64,000 nucleotides of DNA from Orbaceae bacterium ESL0721 (GTDB lineage Bacteria > Pseudomonadota > Gammaproteobacteria > Enterobacterales > Orbaceae). Under the pieces are notes generated by a model. It was not told the DNA's origin, searched no databases, and was given only the letters and a program-made list of their open reading frames with translations. How positions within the stretch are numbered: the stretch's first letter is position 1; the number at the start of each line of letters is the position of its first letter. The stretch is taken from contig JAQTHZ010000002.1 of NCBI GenBank assembly GCA_029433365.1, positions 558,001-622,000 on the forward strand, in the 5' to 3' direction. A program made the position numbers and the translations under genes. Shown piece after piece: positions 44,150-52,574 of this stretch.

Positions 44150-44242
44150 ATTTGGTTATCCTATTATTTATTGTGAAATGCCTTTTTTAAACCTGTTTTA
44201 TGACTGATTTAAAAAGGGAGGTAATTGAGATTTACGCGGTAA

Positions 44243-44256
44243 AACCCTAAAACAAT
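44243..44256 (+). repeat. AACCCTAAAACAAT motif copy
   Basis: An exact copy of the dispersed 14-mer, about 150 bp upstream of zapC. Confidence 0.85.
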
Positions 44257-44406
44257 TTCATATAGACCATTTTAGTCTGTTTATTAAACTTTTTTAAAAT
44301 GAGTAGATTAAATTTTATTTCTTACCCTTTATATTTATTTTTTATTCCGTTTATGTTATCGTTTTTGCAATTTTAGCTAGCTCATCTACTAATATAATGG
44401 ATTAAT

Positions 44407-44979
44407 ATGGAAGAGGCTCTCAATTCAACTGCTTTTCGCCCAACCGATAGTTGGCGTTGGTTTTTTGATGCAAAATATGATTGCCTGATGCTAGATGTAA
44501 ATCATAATACGCTTTTCCGTTCCCGCTATCCCAAAAAAATGTTAATCCCCGATGTGATCGGTACTTTTCCTTTTACTATAAATGATGCGGCTCTCTACTA
44601 TCAATTCTTTAATAGTGCGCTATCACTTGATCTAACTGATCTACAACGCATCGAACTAACTATTAATGCTATTGTAGCTGCCAATTTTTTAAAACCGCAA
44701 CTACCAAAAAGCTGGTATTTTATGCGCAATGAAAAGCCGCTATTACCAAAACTTGCTGATCTAGTTATTGCACATATGCAAAGTGGTGAGATGATAAATC
44801 TACTGGTGATTGAAAGTGGCACACATGCATCACTCTGTTTGGTTGCCGAGCCCACTTTTATTGCTATGAATCGAACATTCTACCTAGCTGAAGCGATTAA
44901 ATTGATGAATGATCGGCTAATTGCACATGGTGCCTTGGCAGATAGTGTTGAAATGGTTAATCTTACCGCGATCTCATAA
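44407..44979 (+). CDS. zapC: Cell division protein ZapC
   Basis: A 190-residue relative of E. coli ZapC (YcbW), which binds FtsZ and bundles Z-ring filaments. Matches include DSWRWFFDAKYDCLMLDV, LFRSRYPKKMLIPD, NDAALYYQFF, FLKPQLPKSWYFM, LLVIESGTHASLCL and AIKLMNDRL. The first ten residues (MEEALNSTAF) exceed the E. coli start. Gene order zapC next to ycbX (here divergent ends facing each other) recalls the zapC-ycbX neighbourhood of E. coli. Confidence 0.87.
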   Translation: MEEALNSTAFRPTDSWRWFFDAKYDCLMLDVNHNTLFRSRYPKKMLIPDVIGTFPFTINDAALYYQFFNSALSLDLTDLQRIELTINAIVAANFLKPQLPKSWYFMRNEKPLLPKLADLVIAHMQSGEMINLLVIESGTHASLCLVAEPTFIAMNRTFYLAEAIKLMNDRLIAHGALADSVEMVNLTAIS

Positions 44980-45025
44980 CGCTTTTTTATAATATCGTTT
45001 TTTTATAACAACGTTTTTTTATAAC
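44978..45025. repeat. 16-bp tandem array, three units, after zapC
   Basis: AACGCTTTTTTATAAT, ATCGTTTTTTTATAAC and AACGTTTTTTTATAAC start at 44978, 44994 and 45010; the first overlaps the zapC stop. A fourth partial copy (GACGTTT) follows. Confidence 0.75.
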
Positions 45026-45055
45026 GACGTTTAAGCTTCCATTCTTAACTACTCT

Positions 45056-45107
45056 GTTTTTAACGGCATGTTTTTAACGGTATGTTTTTAACAGCATGTT
45101 TTAACTA
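45056..45107. repeat. 14-bp tandem array, 3.7 units
   Basis: GTTTTTAACGGCAT, GTTTTTAACGGTAT and GTTTTTAACAGCAT start at 45056, 45070 and 45084; a partial copy follows. This is a different unit from the array 30 bp upstream. Confidence 0.8.
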
Positions 45108-45121
45108 CACTTTATTATCAA

Positions 45122-46219
45122 TTACTTTTTAAATTCAAGAACAATATCGCTATTCGGGATGCAGCTACAAGATAGAATGGTCTGATCAGCTTTGATCGCA
45201 GTTTGGGTTAAAGGGGTGACATTGCCGTTAACTAAATGGAGTTGGCACCGTCCACAGATCCCAGCTCGGCAAGAGTAGGGGATATTGATATTTGCCTCCT
45301 CTAGCTGCTCTAATATAGTTTGTTGATTATTCCCTTCAATTTGGTGATCGCCAAAAGAGATCTTAACGGTTTGATGATCGGTTGAGGTACCACTTTTTTC
45401 AACTATCAAATACTGCTTAGCCGCTTTGCGTTCAATAACCTCAATTTTATCGTTGATCTTAATCGTACCTTGATTGCGAGCAACCATATTGATACCAAAA
45501 TCTATTTCACCCTGCTCATCTGAGCGGAAGCTACGGAGCGTCTTTAGTGGCTCATTATCGGCAAGTGGTTTGGCGCTCTCTGGATTTAAGGTAATTACAA
45601 CGCAGCGGCTACACGGTTTAACCAGATCAAATATCACCTCTCCAATTTTTATGCTCTGCCAACCATCCTCAGCAAAAGGGAGTGCGCCATCAACAATAAC
45701 ATTGCCACGAAACTGATTGATACTTAACTTTTCAGGGCAATGTTTTTGCAGATAGTTAAATGAGGCGAGATTGATTAGTAGATAGGGGTAACCATCAGCA
45801 AAACTGAGCGGAATATCAGGGTAACGTCTGATAGTACGGGTGGAGGCTTGCCCAATCCAACGTAGTTGAACATCTCTGTGTAAAAAGTCACTTAAAAAAC
45901 GGTTTACACTAATTGGCGCAATATGCGAGGTAAAACGGTTGCCCCACACCTCGGTCGGCTCTCTCATTGGCGAAAAATCCTTAACATTGATGATGATTCT
46001 CTGTGATGGTGATGATATAACGATATCTTCACCAACTATTTCAGTCCTTAAAGTGAGGAGAGATGGGTACTCTCGAGCCGTAACAAATGTGCCATCTGGT
46101 TCACTAATCATCAATATTCGATCATACTTAAGGCCAGTAGCTAACACCGTTGCTTCTGAAAGTGCAATACCTTGCATCGATTTAACTGGAAAAATATTGA
46201 GTGCTGCAACCGTTAACAT
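45122..46219 (-). CDS. ycbX: YcbX-type MOSC and 2Fe-2S domain oxidoreductase
   Basis: Homologue of E. coli YcbX, which detoxifies N-hydroxylated bases with the molybdenum cofactor. It has the beta-barrel MOSC N-terminal domain (ALNIFPVKSMQGIALSEA), the MOSC domain with catalytic Cys in FDLVKPCSRCVV, and a C-terminal ferredoxin domain with C-x4-C-x2-C in CRAGICGRC and a fourth Cys in ILSCSCIP. I start at the ATG at 46219, aligned with E. coli and preceded by GAGAATAGAG; an in-frame ATG at 46282 would add 21 residues with no homology. Confidence 0.93.
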   Translation of the reverse strand: MLTVAALNIFPVKSMQGIALSEATVLATGLKYDRILMISEPDGTFVTAREYPSLLTLRTEIVGEDIVISSPSQRIIINVKDFSPMREPTEVWGNRFTSHIAPISVNRFLSDFLHRDVQLRWIGQASTRTIRRYPDIPLSFADGYPYLLINLASFNYLQKHCPEKLSINQFRGNVIVDGALPFAEDGWQSIKIGEVIFDLVKPCSRCVVITLNPESAKPLADNEPLKTLRSFRSDEQGEIDFGINMVARNQGTIKINDKIEVIERKAAKQYLIVEKSGTSTDHQTVKISFGDHQIEGNNQQTILEQLEEANINIPYSCRAGICGRCQLHLVNGNVTPLTQTAIKADQTILSCSCIPNSDIVLEFKK

Positions 46220-46345
46220 ATCTCTATTCTCTTTTATTAATATGAAATTATTAGGGGATGAAGTGGGAGGAAAAGTATACAATAAATCAGCTTTTTTATA
46301 TACTCACTACCATTATGACAGCCACCTAAAAGCTTCTCCTAACAT

Positions 46346-47254
46346 ATGGACTACTATAATAAACAAGCAGAACTGCTATCATCATTACAAAAAAGCCTCC
46401 CTGCATATCAACCAGCAAAGCTGGCACTACACGCACTAATCAAAGAGATCTGCTTAACCCCAAAACCGGGTTTGGTTGATATGCAAAATAGTGGTGCCCA
46501 CCTTGATATGAACTTTACAACCTTTATTAACAGCATCCAAGCGATCACCCCTTGGTTAGATCGTTTTTACTGTTATGGTCAAAACTTTGCAAACAATGGA
46601 TCACAACAGAACGGATTTACCACTTTTTTAGCCGATATTCGACCAATTGGGATGGCGTGTGAAGCTTCGATGCTTAAAGCAACTCACAATATCAATACTC
46701 ACAAAGGTGGAATTTTTGCTTTAGGGTTGATTCTTGCTGCAACCGGTTATTTAACGGTAAAAACGGCAACAACAGAGCTCAACTATCAACAGATCTGCAA
46801 TCAGGTTGCCAAGATTTGCCAAGGTATCGTAACCAATGAGTTAGAGAAGCAGAAAGCAGCCAATACAGTTGGTGAAAAGCTATATAAAAACCATAAACTT
46901 ACTGGAGCAAGAGGCGAGGCTGAATCTGGATATCGCACTGTGCGTGAGATCTCTCTACCCATCTATCTCGAGATGTTAACTAAAGGTTATGATGAGCAGA
47001 GCAGTCTACTACAAGCGATGCTCTACCTATTAGCCTACAATCAAGATACAAATCTAGTCTCACGCGGCGGGCTTGCTGGACTCACTTATGTACAAAATAG
47101 TGCAAAAACATTAATTGCCGAAGGGGGAATTTGCCACCACCTAGGGGTAAAGCAGCTGCAAGCGTTCGATTTAGCTCTAATTGAACGCAATCTTAGCCCA
47201 GGTGGTAGTGCAGATCTGATTGCGATTACTTGGTTTTTAGCGCAGTTTCAGTGA
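46346..47254 (+). CDS. citG: Triphosphoribosyl-dephospho-CoA synthase CitG
   Basis: CitG makes the precursor of the prosthetic group of citrate lyase from dephospho-CoA and ATP. The 302-residue protein has LTPKPGLVDMQNSGAHLDM, RPIGMACEASMLKATHNINTHKG, LTGARGEAESGYRTV and DTNLVSRGGLAG, all CitG hallmarks. Unlike in many enterobacteria it is not at the end of citCDEF but at the left edge, convergent with citB. It completes the local set for making holo-citrate lyase. Confidence 0.94.
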   Translation: MDYYNKQAELLSSLQKSLPAYQPAKLALHALIKEICLTPKPGLVDMQNSGAHLDMNFTTFINSIQAITPWLDRFYCYGQNFANNGSQQNGFTTFLADIRPIGMACEASMLKATHNINTHKGGIFALGLILAATGYLTVKTATTELNYQQICNQVAKICQGIVTNELEKQKAANTVGEKLYKNHKLTGARGEAESGYRTVREISLPIYLEMLTKGYDEQSSLLQAMLYLLAYNQDTNLVSRGGLAGLTYVQNSAKTLIAEGGICHHLGVKQLQAFDLALIERNLSPGGSADLIAITWFLAQFQ

Positions 47255-47297
47255 GAAAACAGTAAACAAGAATATTTAAGCCAATTCCAAATATCAG

Positions 47298-48038
47298 CTA
47301 TTTACCTAAACGGCGATAGAGCCGTTCAGGGCGCCCAATCTTGCCATGTTTGATCTCAACCGTTAACAATTTAGTCTGGACACAATACTCTAAATAGCGC
47401 CTAATGGTGGTCTTACTAATTGCCGTTTTCTCGACAATATTCTCAACGGTCATCGGTTCATCAGATTCGGCAAAGAGATCTTTCACTTTCTGCAAAGTGA
47501 TCTCCTCAATCCCTTTTGAGTGGCGATTCAGATCCACAAAGTCCTTAGTTTGCAGATTAAAAAGCTCATCAATGCGCCGTTGAGTAAGGTGTTTCTGGAT
47601 GCTCTGTCGATAAAGAAAGAGATCAAACCGCTCTAAAGAGTGCTTTAACCGTTGATAGGAGACCGGTTTAATTAAATAGTCAAAAGCGCCATAACGGATC
47701 GCCTTACTACAGGTATCTATATCGCTAGCAGCGGTGATAAAGATGATATAGGCGTTAATACCTTTATTAACAATATAATCAAACAGCTCAATCCCTTGCC
47801 CATCTGGTAGGTAGTTATCTAAAAGAATCAGCGTTGGATGAAGTCTATCGATCATCATCTTAGCATCACGCAAATTAGCAGCAATACCGACCACATTAAT
47901 ATTGGTATCACGTTGAATAAATTCGGCATTTAGCTCAGCTAAAATCGGCTCATCTTCAACAATTAACGCTTTGGTAAAACTCCCTTTATTACTGGACTGT
48001 TTACTACTTTTTATCGAATAGGTAAAACTGTTATTCAT
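47298..48038 (-). CDS. citB: Response regulator of citrate metabolism, CitB/DpiA type
   Basis: A 246-residue regulator. The receiver (KALIVEDEPILAELNAEFIQ, phosphoacceptor Asp in LILLDNYLPDGQG, Lys in FDYLIKPVSYQRL) is followed by the C-terminal winged helix typical of CitB (VENIVEKTAISKTTIRRYLEYC, then ending IGRPERLYR). In K. pneumoniae CitB switches on the anaerobic cit genes. It follows citA by 76 bp on the same strand. The first 20 residues are a low-complexity Ser-rich tail. Confidence 0.92.
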   Translation of the reverse strand: MNNSFTYSIKSSKQSSNKGSFTKALIVEDEPILAELNAEFIQRDTNINVVGIAANLRDAKMMIDRLHPTLILLDNYLPDGQGIELFDYIVNKGINAYIIFITAASDIDTCSKAIRYGAFDYLIKPVSYQRLKHSLERFDLFLYRQSIQKHLTQRRIDELFNLQTKDFVDLNRHSKGIEEITLQKVKDLFAESDEPMTVENIVEKTAISKTTIRRYLEYCVQTKLLTVEIKHGKIGRPERLYRRLGK

Positions 48039-48074
48039 GATGCCATCCCTTATATTTGTCTTAAGGTTATCTAT

Positions 48075-48122
48075 GTATAACGCTATTTAGGTATAACATT
48101 ATTTAGGTATAACATTATTTAG
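48075..48122. repeat. 16-bp tandem array, three units, between citA and citB
   Basis: GTATAACGCTATTTAG, then twice GTATAACATTATTTAG, at 48075, 48091 and 48107. The third unit includes the citA stop codon. Confidence 0.85.
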
Positions 48123-49707
48123 GTATGAAAACTGAAAAAATGGTACCAGAAGGGTCATTATCACTAAATGTAATAAAACCGTTCGCTTTTTTAATATAGG
48201 TTGCAACTAAATGGAGACCAATACCATGCTCCTTAGGACTTTGTGAAGTGACCCCCTGCTCAAAAATGGTATCTCGCAGCGCCTTATCCACCCCACAACC
48301 TTGATCGCTCACTTCGATTACAATCTCATCGGTTGCATCGCTTAGATAGAGGTAGACCTGCTTGCCACTTTGCGGATCCTTTAAGCAGGCATTAAAAGCA
48401 TTGTCTAAAAGATTACCCAAAATCGAGGCAAACTCCGTCTCTGACAGTGCAGGAGGGAGGGCAACTAGTTGACAAGCAGGATCAAAAACAAGCGCTAACC
48501 CAAGCTCATGTGACTTAGCATACTTACCAATCAACAGTCCACAGATTGCCGGAATTTTAAAATGTTGATTAATAAAATCTAAATTCTCCTGATTATTGAC
48601 TGAATGCATCACAATAAAAGCTTCTGCCTCATCGTACCGCTTAAGGTAGATAAGTCCTGAGAGCGTTGCCATCCAGTTTAGGTGCTCATGGCGCAAGGTA
48701 CGTAAATTATCGGCATACTGCTTCACTTGCGTTAACTGCATACTGAGGAGATTAATATCATCAAAGTTACGAAATGTGATAACCCACCCCTGAATCTGAT
48801 TATCGATAATAATCCGGATACGACTTGCGATGACAACCGAGTCATTGAAATAGCAGATATAGTCATTGAGATCTTCCTGCCGATTTCGCGCACCATTGAT
48901 AAAATTGTTCGACTTAACAAAGTCAAACAGATTTTGGTGAATCAACTTATCGGCAGTTGTCTCAATATTTAACATCTGGCGGGCTGACTGATTAATATTG
49001 ATGATCTTATAATCGAGATCGATAGCGATAATCCCCTCAAAAATCGACTCCATAATCGACTGCTGACTTTTTACCAGCATCGCAATCTCTTTCGGCTCTA
49101 AATTAAACATCTGTTTTTTAACTGTGCGGGCAAAAATGAGGGAGAAGATAAAGAGGCTAACAAAAAATAGCGAACAGAAGATAATAAACGGAATAAACTG
49201 CTCACGGTGAAGTTCATAAATATTATCAATCATATAACCAACCGAGACAATACCGATAATTTTACCTTCACGATTGATAATCGGCGCTTTACCCCGCAGC
49301 GACGATCCTAATGATCCCTTACGCACTGTCACAATGCTATGACCTTTAAGCACCTCTTGATTATCCCCACCAACCATCGCGGTATGGGTGATACCAGTTG
49401 TGGTATGAAAGAGCCGATGAGCATTCTCATCACCAATCACAATATAGCTAGCATCACTCTGGGCAAAAATATTACTAATCAATTCAGCTATTTTTTGGCT
49501 ATCGCGCGCCTCTACATAACTGATTAAGTCAGGGATAACGGCTAACTCCTTCGCCTGAATCTGCGCCTTACCCCCCAAATTACGGTAGAGCGAATCTTCA
49601 GTAACATTCCATAGATAACTCTGCAAAAGCAGCAGACATACTAAAGAAAATAGCAGTAACGAGGCAAATAACTTATTGGTAAAGGATAACGGTTTTTTTA
49701 TAAACAT
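48115..49707 (-). CDS. citA: Sensor histidine kinase for citrate, CitA/DpiB type
   Basis: A 530-residue membrane kinase. The first membrane segment is at about residues 13-30, the periplasmic Cache-like PASP domain runs to about residue 170, the second membrane segment is near 175-195, then comes a cytoplasmic PAS domain (IAIDLDYKIININQSARQML). The His-box is in TLRHEHLNWMATLSGLIYL, and the ATPase domain has GNLLDNAFNAC, VSDQGCGVD and GIGLHLV. It is divergent from citS, so citrate sensed outside would induce citS and the lyase genes. Confidence 0.92.
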   Translation of the reverse strand: MFIKKPLSFTNKLFASLLLFSLVCLLLLQSYLWNVTEDSLYRNLGGKAQIQAKELAVIPDLISYVEARDSQKIAELISNIFAQSDASYIVIGDENAHRLFHTTTGITHTAMVGGDNQEVLKGHSIVTVRKGSLGSSLRGKAPIINREGKIIGIVSVGYMIDNIYELHREQFIPFIIFCSLFFVSLFIFSLIFARTVKKQMFNLEPKEIAMLVKSQQSIMESIFEGIIAIDLDYKIININQSARQMLNIETTADKLIHQNLFDFVKSNNFINGARNRQEDLNDYICYFNDSVVIASRIRIIIDNQIQGWVITFRNFDDINLLSMQLTQVKQYADNLRTLRHEHLNWMATLSGLIYLKRYDEAEAFIVMHSVNNQENLDFINQHFKIPAICGLLIGKYAKSHELGLALVFDPACQLVALPPALSETEFASILGNLLDNAFNACLKDPQSGKQVYLYLSDATDEIVIEVSDQGCGVDKALRDTIFEQGVTSQSPKEHGIGLHLVATYIKKANGFITFSDNDPSGTIFSVFIPK

Positions 49708-49836
49708 AACTCTTTATTTTAATTAACATTATTGTATAGGCTATAAGATAACACATTGATTTTTATAAACTTACTAGATTATACCACAGTATTAAAAATT
49801 TTAGAGCCATTAACACCATAAAAACCACTATTAATT

Positions 49837-49852
49837 CATGATTTATATCACA
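49837..49852. promoter_or_regulatory. Weak CRP-like site in the citA-citS gap
   Basis: CATGA, six bases, TCACA (49837-49852). The right half-site is exact and the left matches TGTGA at three of five. It sits 65 bp before the citS start. Such control is known for cit genes elsewhere, but this is only a suggestion. Confidence 0.3.
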
Positions 49853-49916
49853 AAATAGTAACAAATATTTTGTCATGATAGATCAAATTTTTATACCAAT
49901 CAGGAGAACTAAACCA

Positions 49917-51329
49917 ATGACAGAAAGAAGTTCAACAAAGGAAATAAATAACAGTGGCAGTAGCCCGCAAAAAAGTGTTGCGCCTAAAACCGATAAATTT
50001 TGGCCCTATGGCTGGTGGCGCTGGATGGATGACTACAAAATCGGTGTGATTCCCCTCCCATTTTTTATCATTGCAGGGATATTAATTGCAGCAGAAGTGC
50101 TGATTACAGGTAAACTACCGAACGAAATAGTGGTAATGATTGTTACCTGTGGTTTTTTCGGTTTTTTATGTGGTGAGATCGGTAAACGGCTACCTATCGT
50201 TGGTAAAATGGGGGCAGCAGCAATCTGTGCTACCTTTATCCCATCGGCAATGGTCTATTACCATATCCCTTTTATTGATGCTAACATCACTATCTTGCCG
50301 CAAACACTCGCTACTTCAATAACCAAGTTCTATAAAGATACCCATATCCTCTACCTCTATATCTGCTGCATCATTGTGGGTAGTATTATGAACATGGATC
50401 GAAAGACCTTAATTCAAGGTTTTGTGAAGATCTTTGTCCCGATGGTCTGTGGTGAAGTAGTTGGAATGCTGGTCGGAATCGGTGTTGGAACCCTTCTTGG
50501 TCTATCAGCATTTGAGACCTTCTTCTTCTTAGTCCTACCAATTATGGCAGGTGGTGTTGGTGAAGGGGCGATTCCACTCTCAATCGGTTATGCCGCTATT
50601 TTAGGTATGAGCGAAGGTGAAGCGTTAGGTCGAGTTCTGCCAATTGTTATGCTAGGTGGTTTAACTGGTATTATCTGTGGTGGTACCTTAAATCGTCTTG
50701 GTAAAAAATATCCACACTTAACTGGTAATGGTCGACTCTTCCCAAAATCAGAAGATGATGAGCAAGAAAAAGAGACCGTTAAAAAAGAGTCGGTCATCGA
50801 TGTTACCACCTTTGCTTCTGGTGTCTTACTTGCCGCTATGCTCTATATGGTTGGGATGATATTAGCTAAAATGACCGGTATACCAGCGCCTGTTGGTATG
50901 CTATTTGCGGCCGTATTTGTTAAATTAGTGCATGGTGTATCACCAAAAGTATTAAGTGGTTCACAAGTGGTCTATAAATTCTTCCAAACATCGGTCACCT
51001 ACCCAATTCTCTTTGCTGTTGGTGTAGCAATCACACCATGGCATAGAATTGTCGAAGCATTTACTGTGGTTAATCTTATCGTCATCATCTGTACGGTTGT
51101 CAGTCTGGTTACCACCGGCTTTTTTGTCTCGAAACGGTTAGGGATGTACCCAATCGATGCAGCGGTCATTTCATGTTGTCAAAGTGGACAGGGCGGTACT
51201 GGTGATGTGGCGATTTTAACCGCTGCTGAACGTATGGAGTTGATGCCATTTGCGCAAATTGCAACCCGAATTGGTGGCGCTATCAACGTATCTGTCTCGC
51301 TACTTATTTTAGGTAACTTTTTAGTCTAG
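49917..51329 (+). CDS. citS: Sodium/citrate symporter, 2-hydroxycarboxylate transporter family (CitS)
   Basis: CitS brings in citrate with sodium. The protein of about 470 residues has an initial soluble tail, then about 11 membrane segments. Both reentrant-loop GGxG motifs are visible: MAGGVGEGAIPLS and CQSGQGGTGDVAILTA. I start at the ATG at 49917, which has AGGAGA at 49902-49907; the upstream reading (from 49875) lacks such a site. It is divergent from citA-citB with a 209-bp gap. Confidence 0.94.
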   Translation: MTERSSTKEINNSGSSPQKSVAPKTDKFWPYGWWRWMDDYKIGVIPLPFFIIAGILIAAEVLITGKLPNEIVVMIVTCGFFGFLCGEIGKRLPIVGKMGAAAICATFIPSAMVYYHIPFIDANITILPQTLATSITKFYKDTHILYLYICCIIVGSIMNMDRKTLIQGFVKIFVPMVCGEVVGMLVGIGVGTLLGLSAFETFFFLVLPIMAGGVGEGAIPLSIGYAAILGMSEGEALGRVLPIVMLGGLTGIICGGTLNRLGKKYPHLTGNGRLFPKSEDDEQEKETVKKESVIDVTTFASGVLLAAMLYMVGMILAKMTGIPAPVGMLFAAVFVKLVHGVSPKVLSGSQVVYKFFQTSVTYPILFAVGVAITPWHRIVEAFTVVNLIVIICTVVSLVTTGFFVSKRLGMYPIDAAVISCCQSGQGGTGDVAILTAAERMELMPFAQIATRIGGAINVSVSLLILGNFLV

Positions 51330-51740
51330 TTTTTTAACCAATAAACGGTCAAAATAGGCGCCTTTTCTTTTGGGATAGGCGTCTAAGCCTAAAACAAATA
51401 TAGCAGTTATATAAATAGCAGTTATTAACTTAAAAGTTAAAATAGTACTAATTAAAACAGTACTAATTAAAACAGTACTAATTAAAACTGTAGTAATTAA
51501 AACAGTACTAATTAAAACTGTAGTAATTAAAACAGTAGTAATTAAAAAGTTGTCGTTAAAAAATAGTAGTTAAAAAGTAAAAGTTAAAAGGGCGTCCTAT
51601 TTTGATTCTTAATCCAAATGATTATTAAACCAATAAGCAGGCGCTTTTTCGCTATTTTGTTGATTATAATTGATAAAATAGCACGGTAATAGTAACGCAG
51701 TGCGTTACCTATATTTTCAAAGTTGTATAAAGGAGCAGTT
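51330..51740. other. citS-FAH gap with tandem array and imperfect inverted repeats (411 bp)
   Basis: It holds the 15-bp array (51435-51554). TCAAAATAGGCGCC (51349-51362) and an approximate reverse complement (GGGCGTCCTATTTTGA, 51590-51605) bracket the array; the two differ by one-base indels. A hairpin GCTATTTT (51651-51658) / AAAATAGC (51675-51682) lies 58 bp before the FAH gene. The AAGGAG ribosome-binding site is at 51730-51735. There is no ORF in it that I can support. Confidence 0.6.
51435..51554. repeat. 15-bp tandem array, eight units
   Basis: Units start every 15 bp from 51435. Five of them read AATTAAAACAGTACT or AATTAAAACTGTAGT, with the two versions alternating from 51465 to 51539; the first and last are degenerate. 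The exact alternation suggests duplication of a 30-bp double unit. Confidence 0.9.
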
Positions 51741-52574
51741 ATGAAACTGGCAAGTTATCTTGTTTCAGGGAAACCAAGTTATGGCATATTAACCTCAAAA
51801 GGGATTATCGATTTAGGTTCAAAGTTAGGATTTGCAGATTTAAAATCGCTACTTGCCTCGCAAGAGGGGATGGCGGTTGCCAAAAAATTGACGGACTCAC
51901 CAGCTGATCTACAGGAAGATCAGATTGAATATCTACCGACAATTCCTAATCCAAATAAGATCCTCTGTGTTGGGATGAACTATGCTGAAAAACGGGCTGA
52001 GTTTAATGAAACCAACCCAGCCCCCACTATTTTTGTCCGTTTCCCAGATTCACAGACAGGTAATAAAACTGGTGTTATAAAGCCCTCAATCACTAACGAA
52101 TTTGACTATGAAGGCGAGTTAGCCATCATAATTGGTAAAGCGGGATCAAAAATTAGTAAGTCCGATGCCCTAGCCCATGTGGCAGGCTATAGTTGCTATA
52201 TGGATGGCTCAGTTCGTGACTGGCAATTTACATGGTTTACTGCCGGTAAAAACTGGGCACGCACTGGCGCATTTGGACCATGCTTAACGACAACTGATGA
52301 GATACCAGACCCAACAGTGCTCACGCTAACAACCTATCTTAATGGGCAGCAAGTGCAACAAGATAGCATTAGCAATCTGATCCACACTATACCTGAGCTA
52401 GTCTCTTACATCAGCACCTTTACCCATCTCTCGCCGGGCGATGTTATCTTAACCGGTTCACCGGGTGGGGTAGGTAAAAAACGTAATCCACCACTATTTA
52501 TGCATGTGGGCGACACCATTGAGGTTGAGATCTCACATATTGGGCGTTTAACCAATACGATTATTTCAGAGTAG
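51741..52574 (+). CDS. Fumarylacetoacetate hydrolase (FAH) family protein in the citrate operon
   Basis: A 277-residue member of the FAH family. Its fold is clear: the N-terminal ~65 residues, then ILCVGMNYAEKRAEFNE, PTIFVRFPDSQTG, the metal-binding E-G-E in EFDYEGELAIIIGK, YMDGSVRDWQF and PGDVILTGSPGGVG. FAH-family proteins include acylpyruvases, oxaloacetate decarboxylases and oxaloacetate tautomerases. It lies first in a run with citCDEF (citC begins directly after its stop), and citrate lyase yields oxaloacetate, so I infer that substrate. The ATG at 51741 has AAGGAG 6 bp upstream; an in-frame TTG at 51723 is less likely. Confidence 0.85.
   Translation: MKLASYLVSGKPSYGILTSKGIIDLGSKLGFADLKSLLASQEGMAVAKKLTDSPADLQEDQIEYLPTIPNPNKILCVGMNYAEKRAEFNETNPAPTIFVRFPDSQTGNKTGVIKPSITNEFDYEGELAIIIGKAGSKISKSDALAHVAGYSCYMDGSVRDWQFTWFTAGKNWARTGAFGPCLTTTDEIPDPTVLTLTTYLNGQQVQQDSISNLIHTIPELVSYISTFTHLSPGDVILTGSPGGVGKKRNPPLFMHVGDTIEVEISHIGRLTNTIISE

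Larger units (their letters stand above)
44090..44406. other. ilvC-zapC gap (317 bp)
   Basis: It holds the ilvC terminator (44125-44149) and one copy of the dispersed 14-mer (44243-44256, AACCCTAAAACAAT). The rest is AT-rich; no gene or confident zapC promoter is seen. Confidence 0.6.

Noticed and set aside
45939-46439. A 166-codon frame opposite ycbX and running into citG.
   Set aside because: It is antisense to the conserved start of ycbX and has no homology that I recognise.
51435-51554. The 15-bp array as a CRISPR.
   Set aside because: Units are adjacent with no unique spacers, are much shorter than CRISPR repeats, and no cas gene is present.
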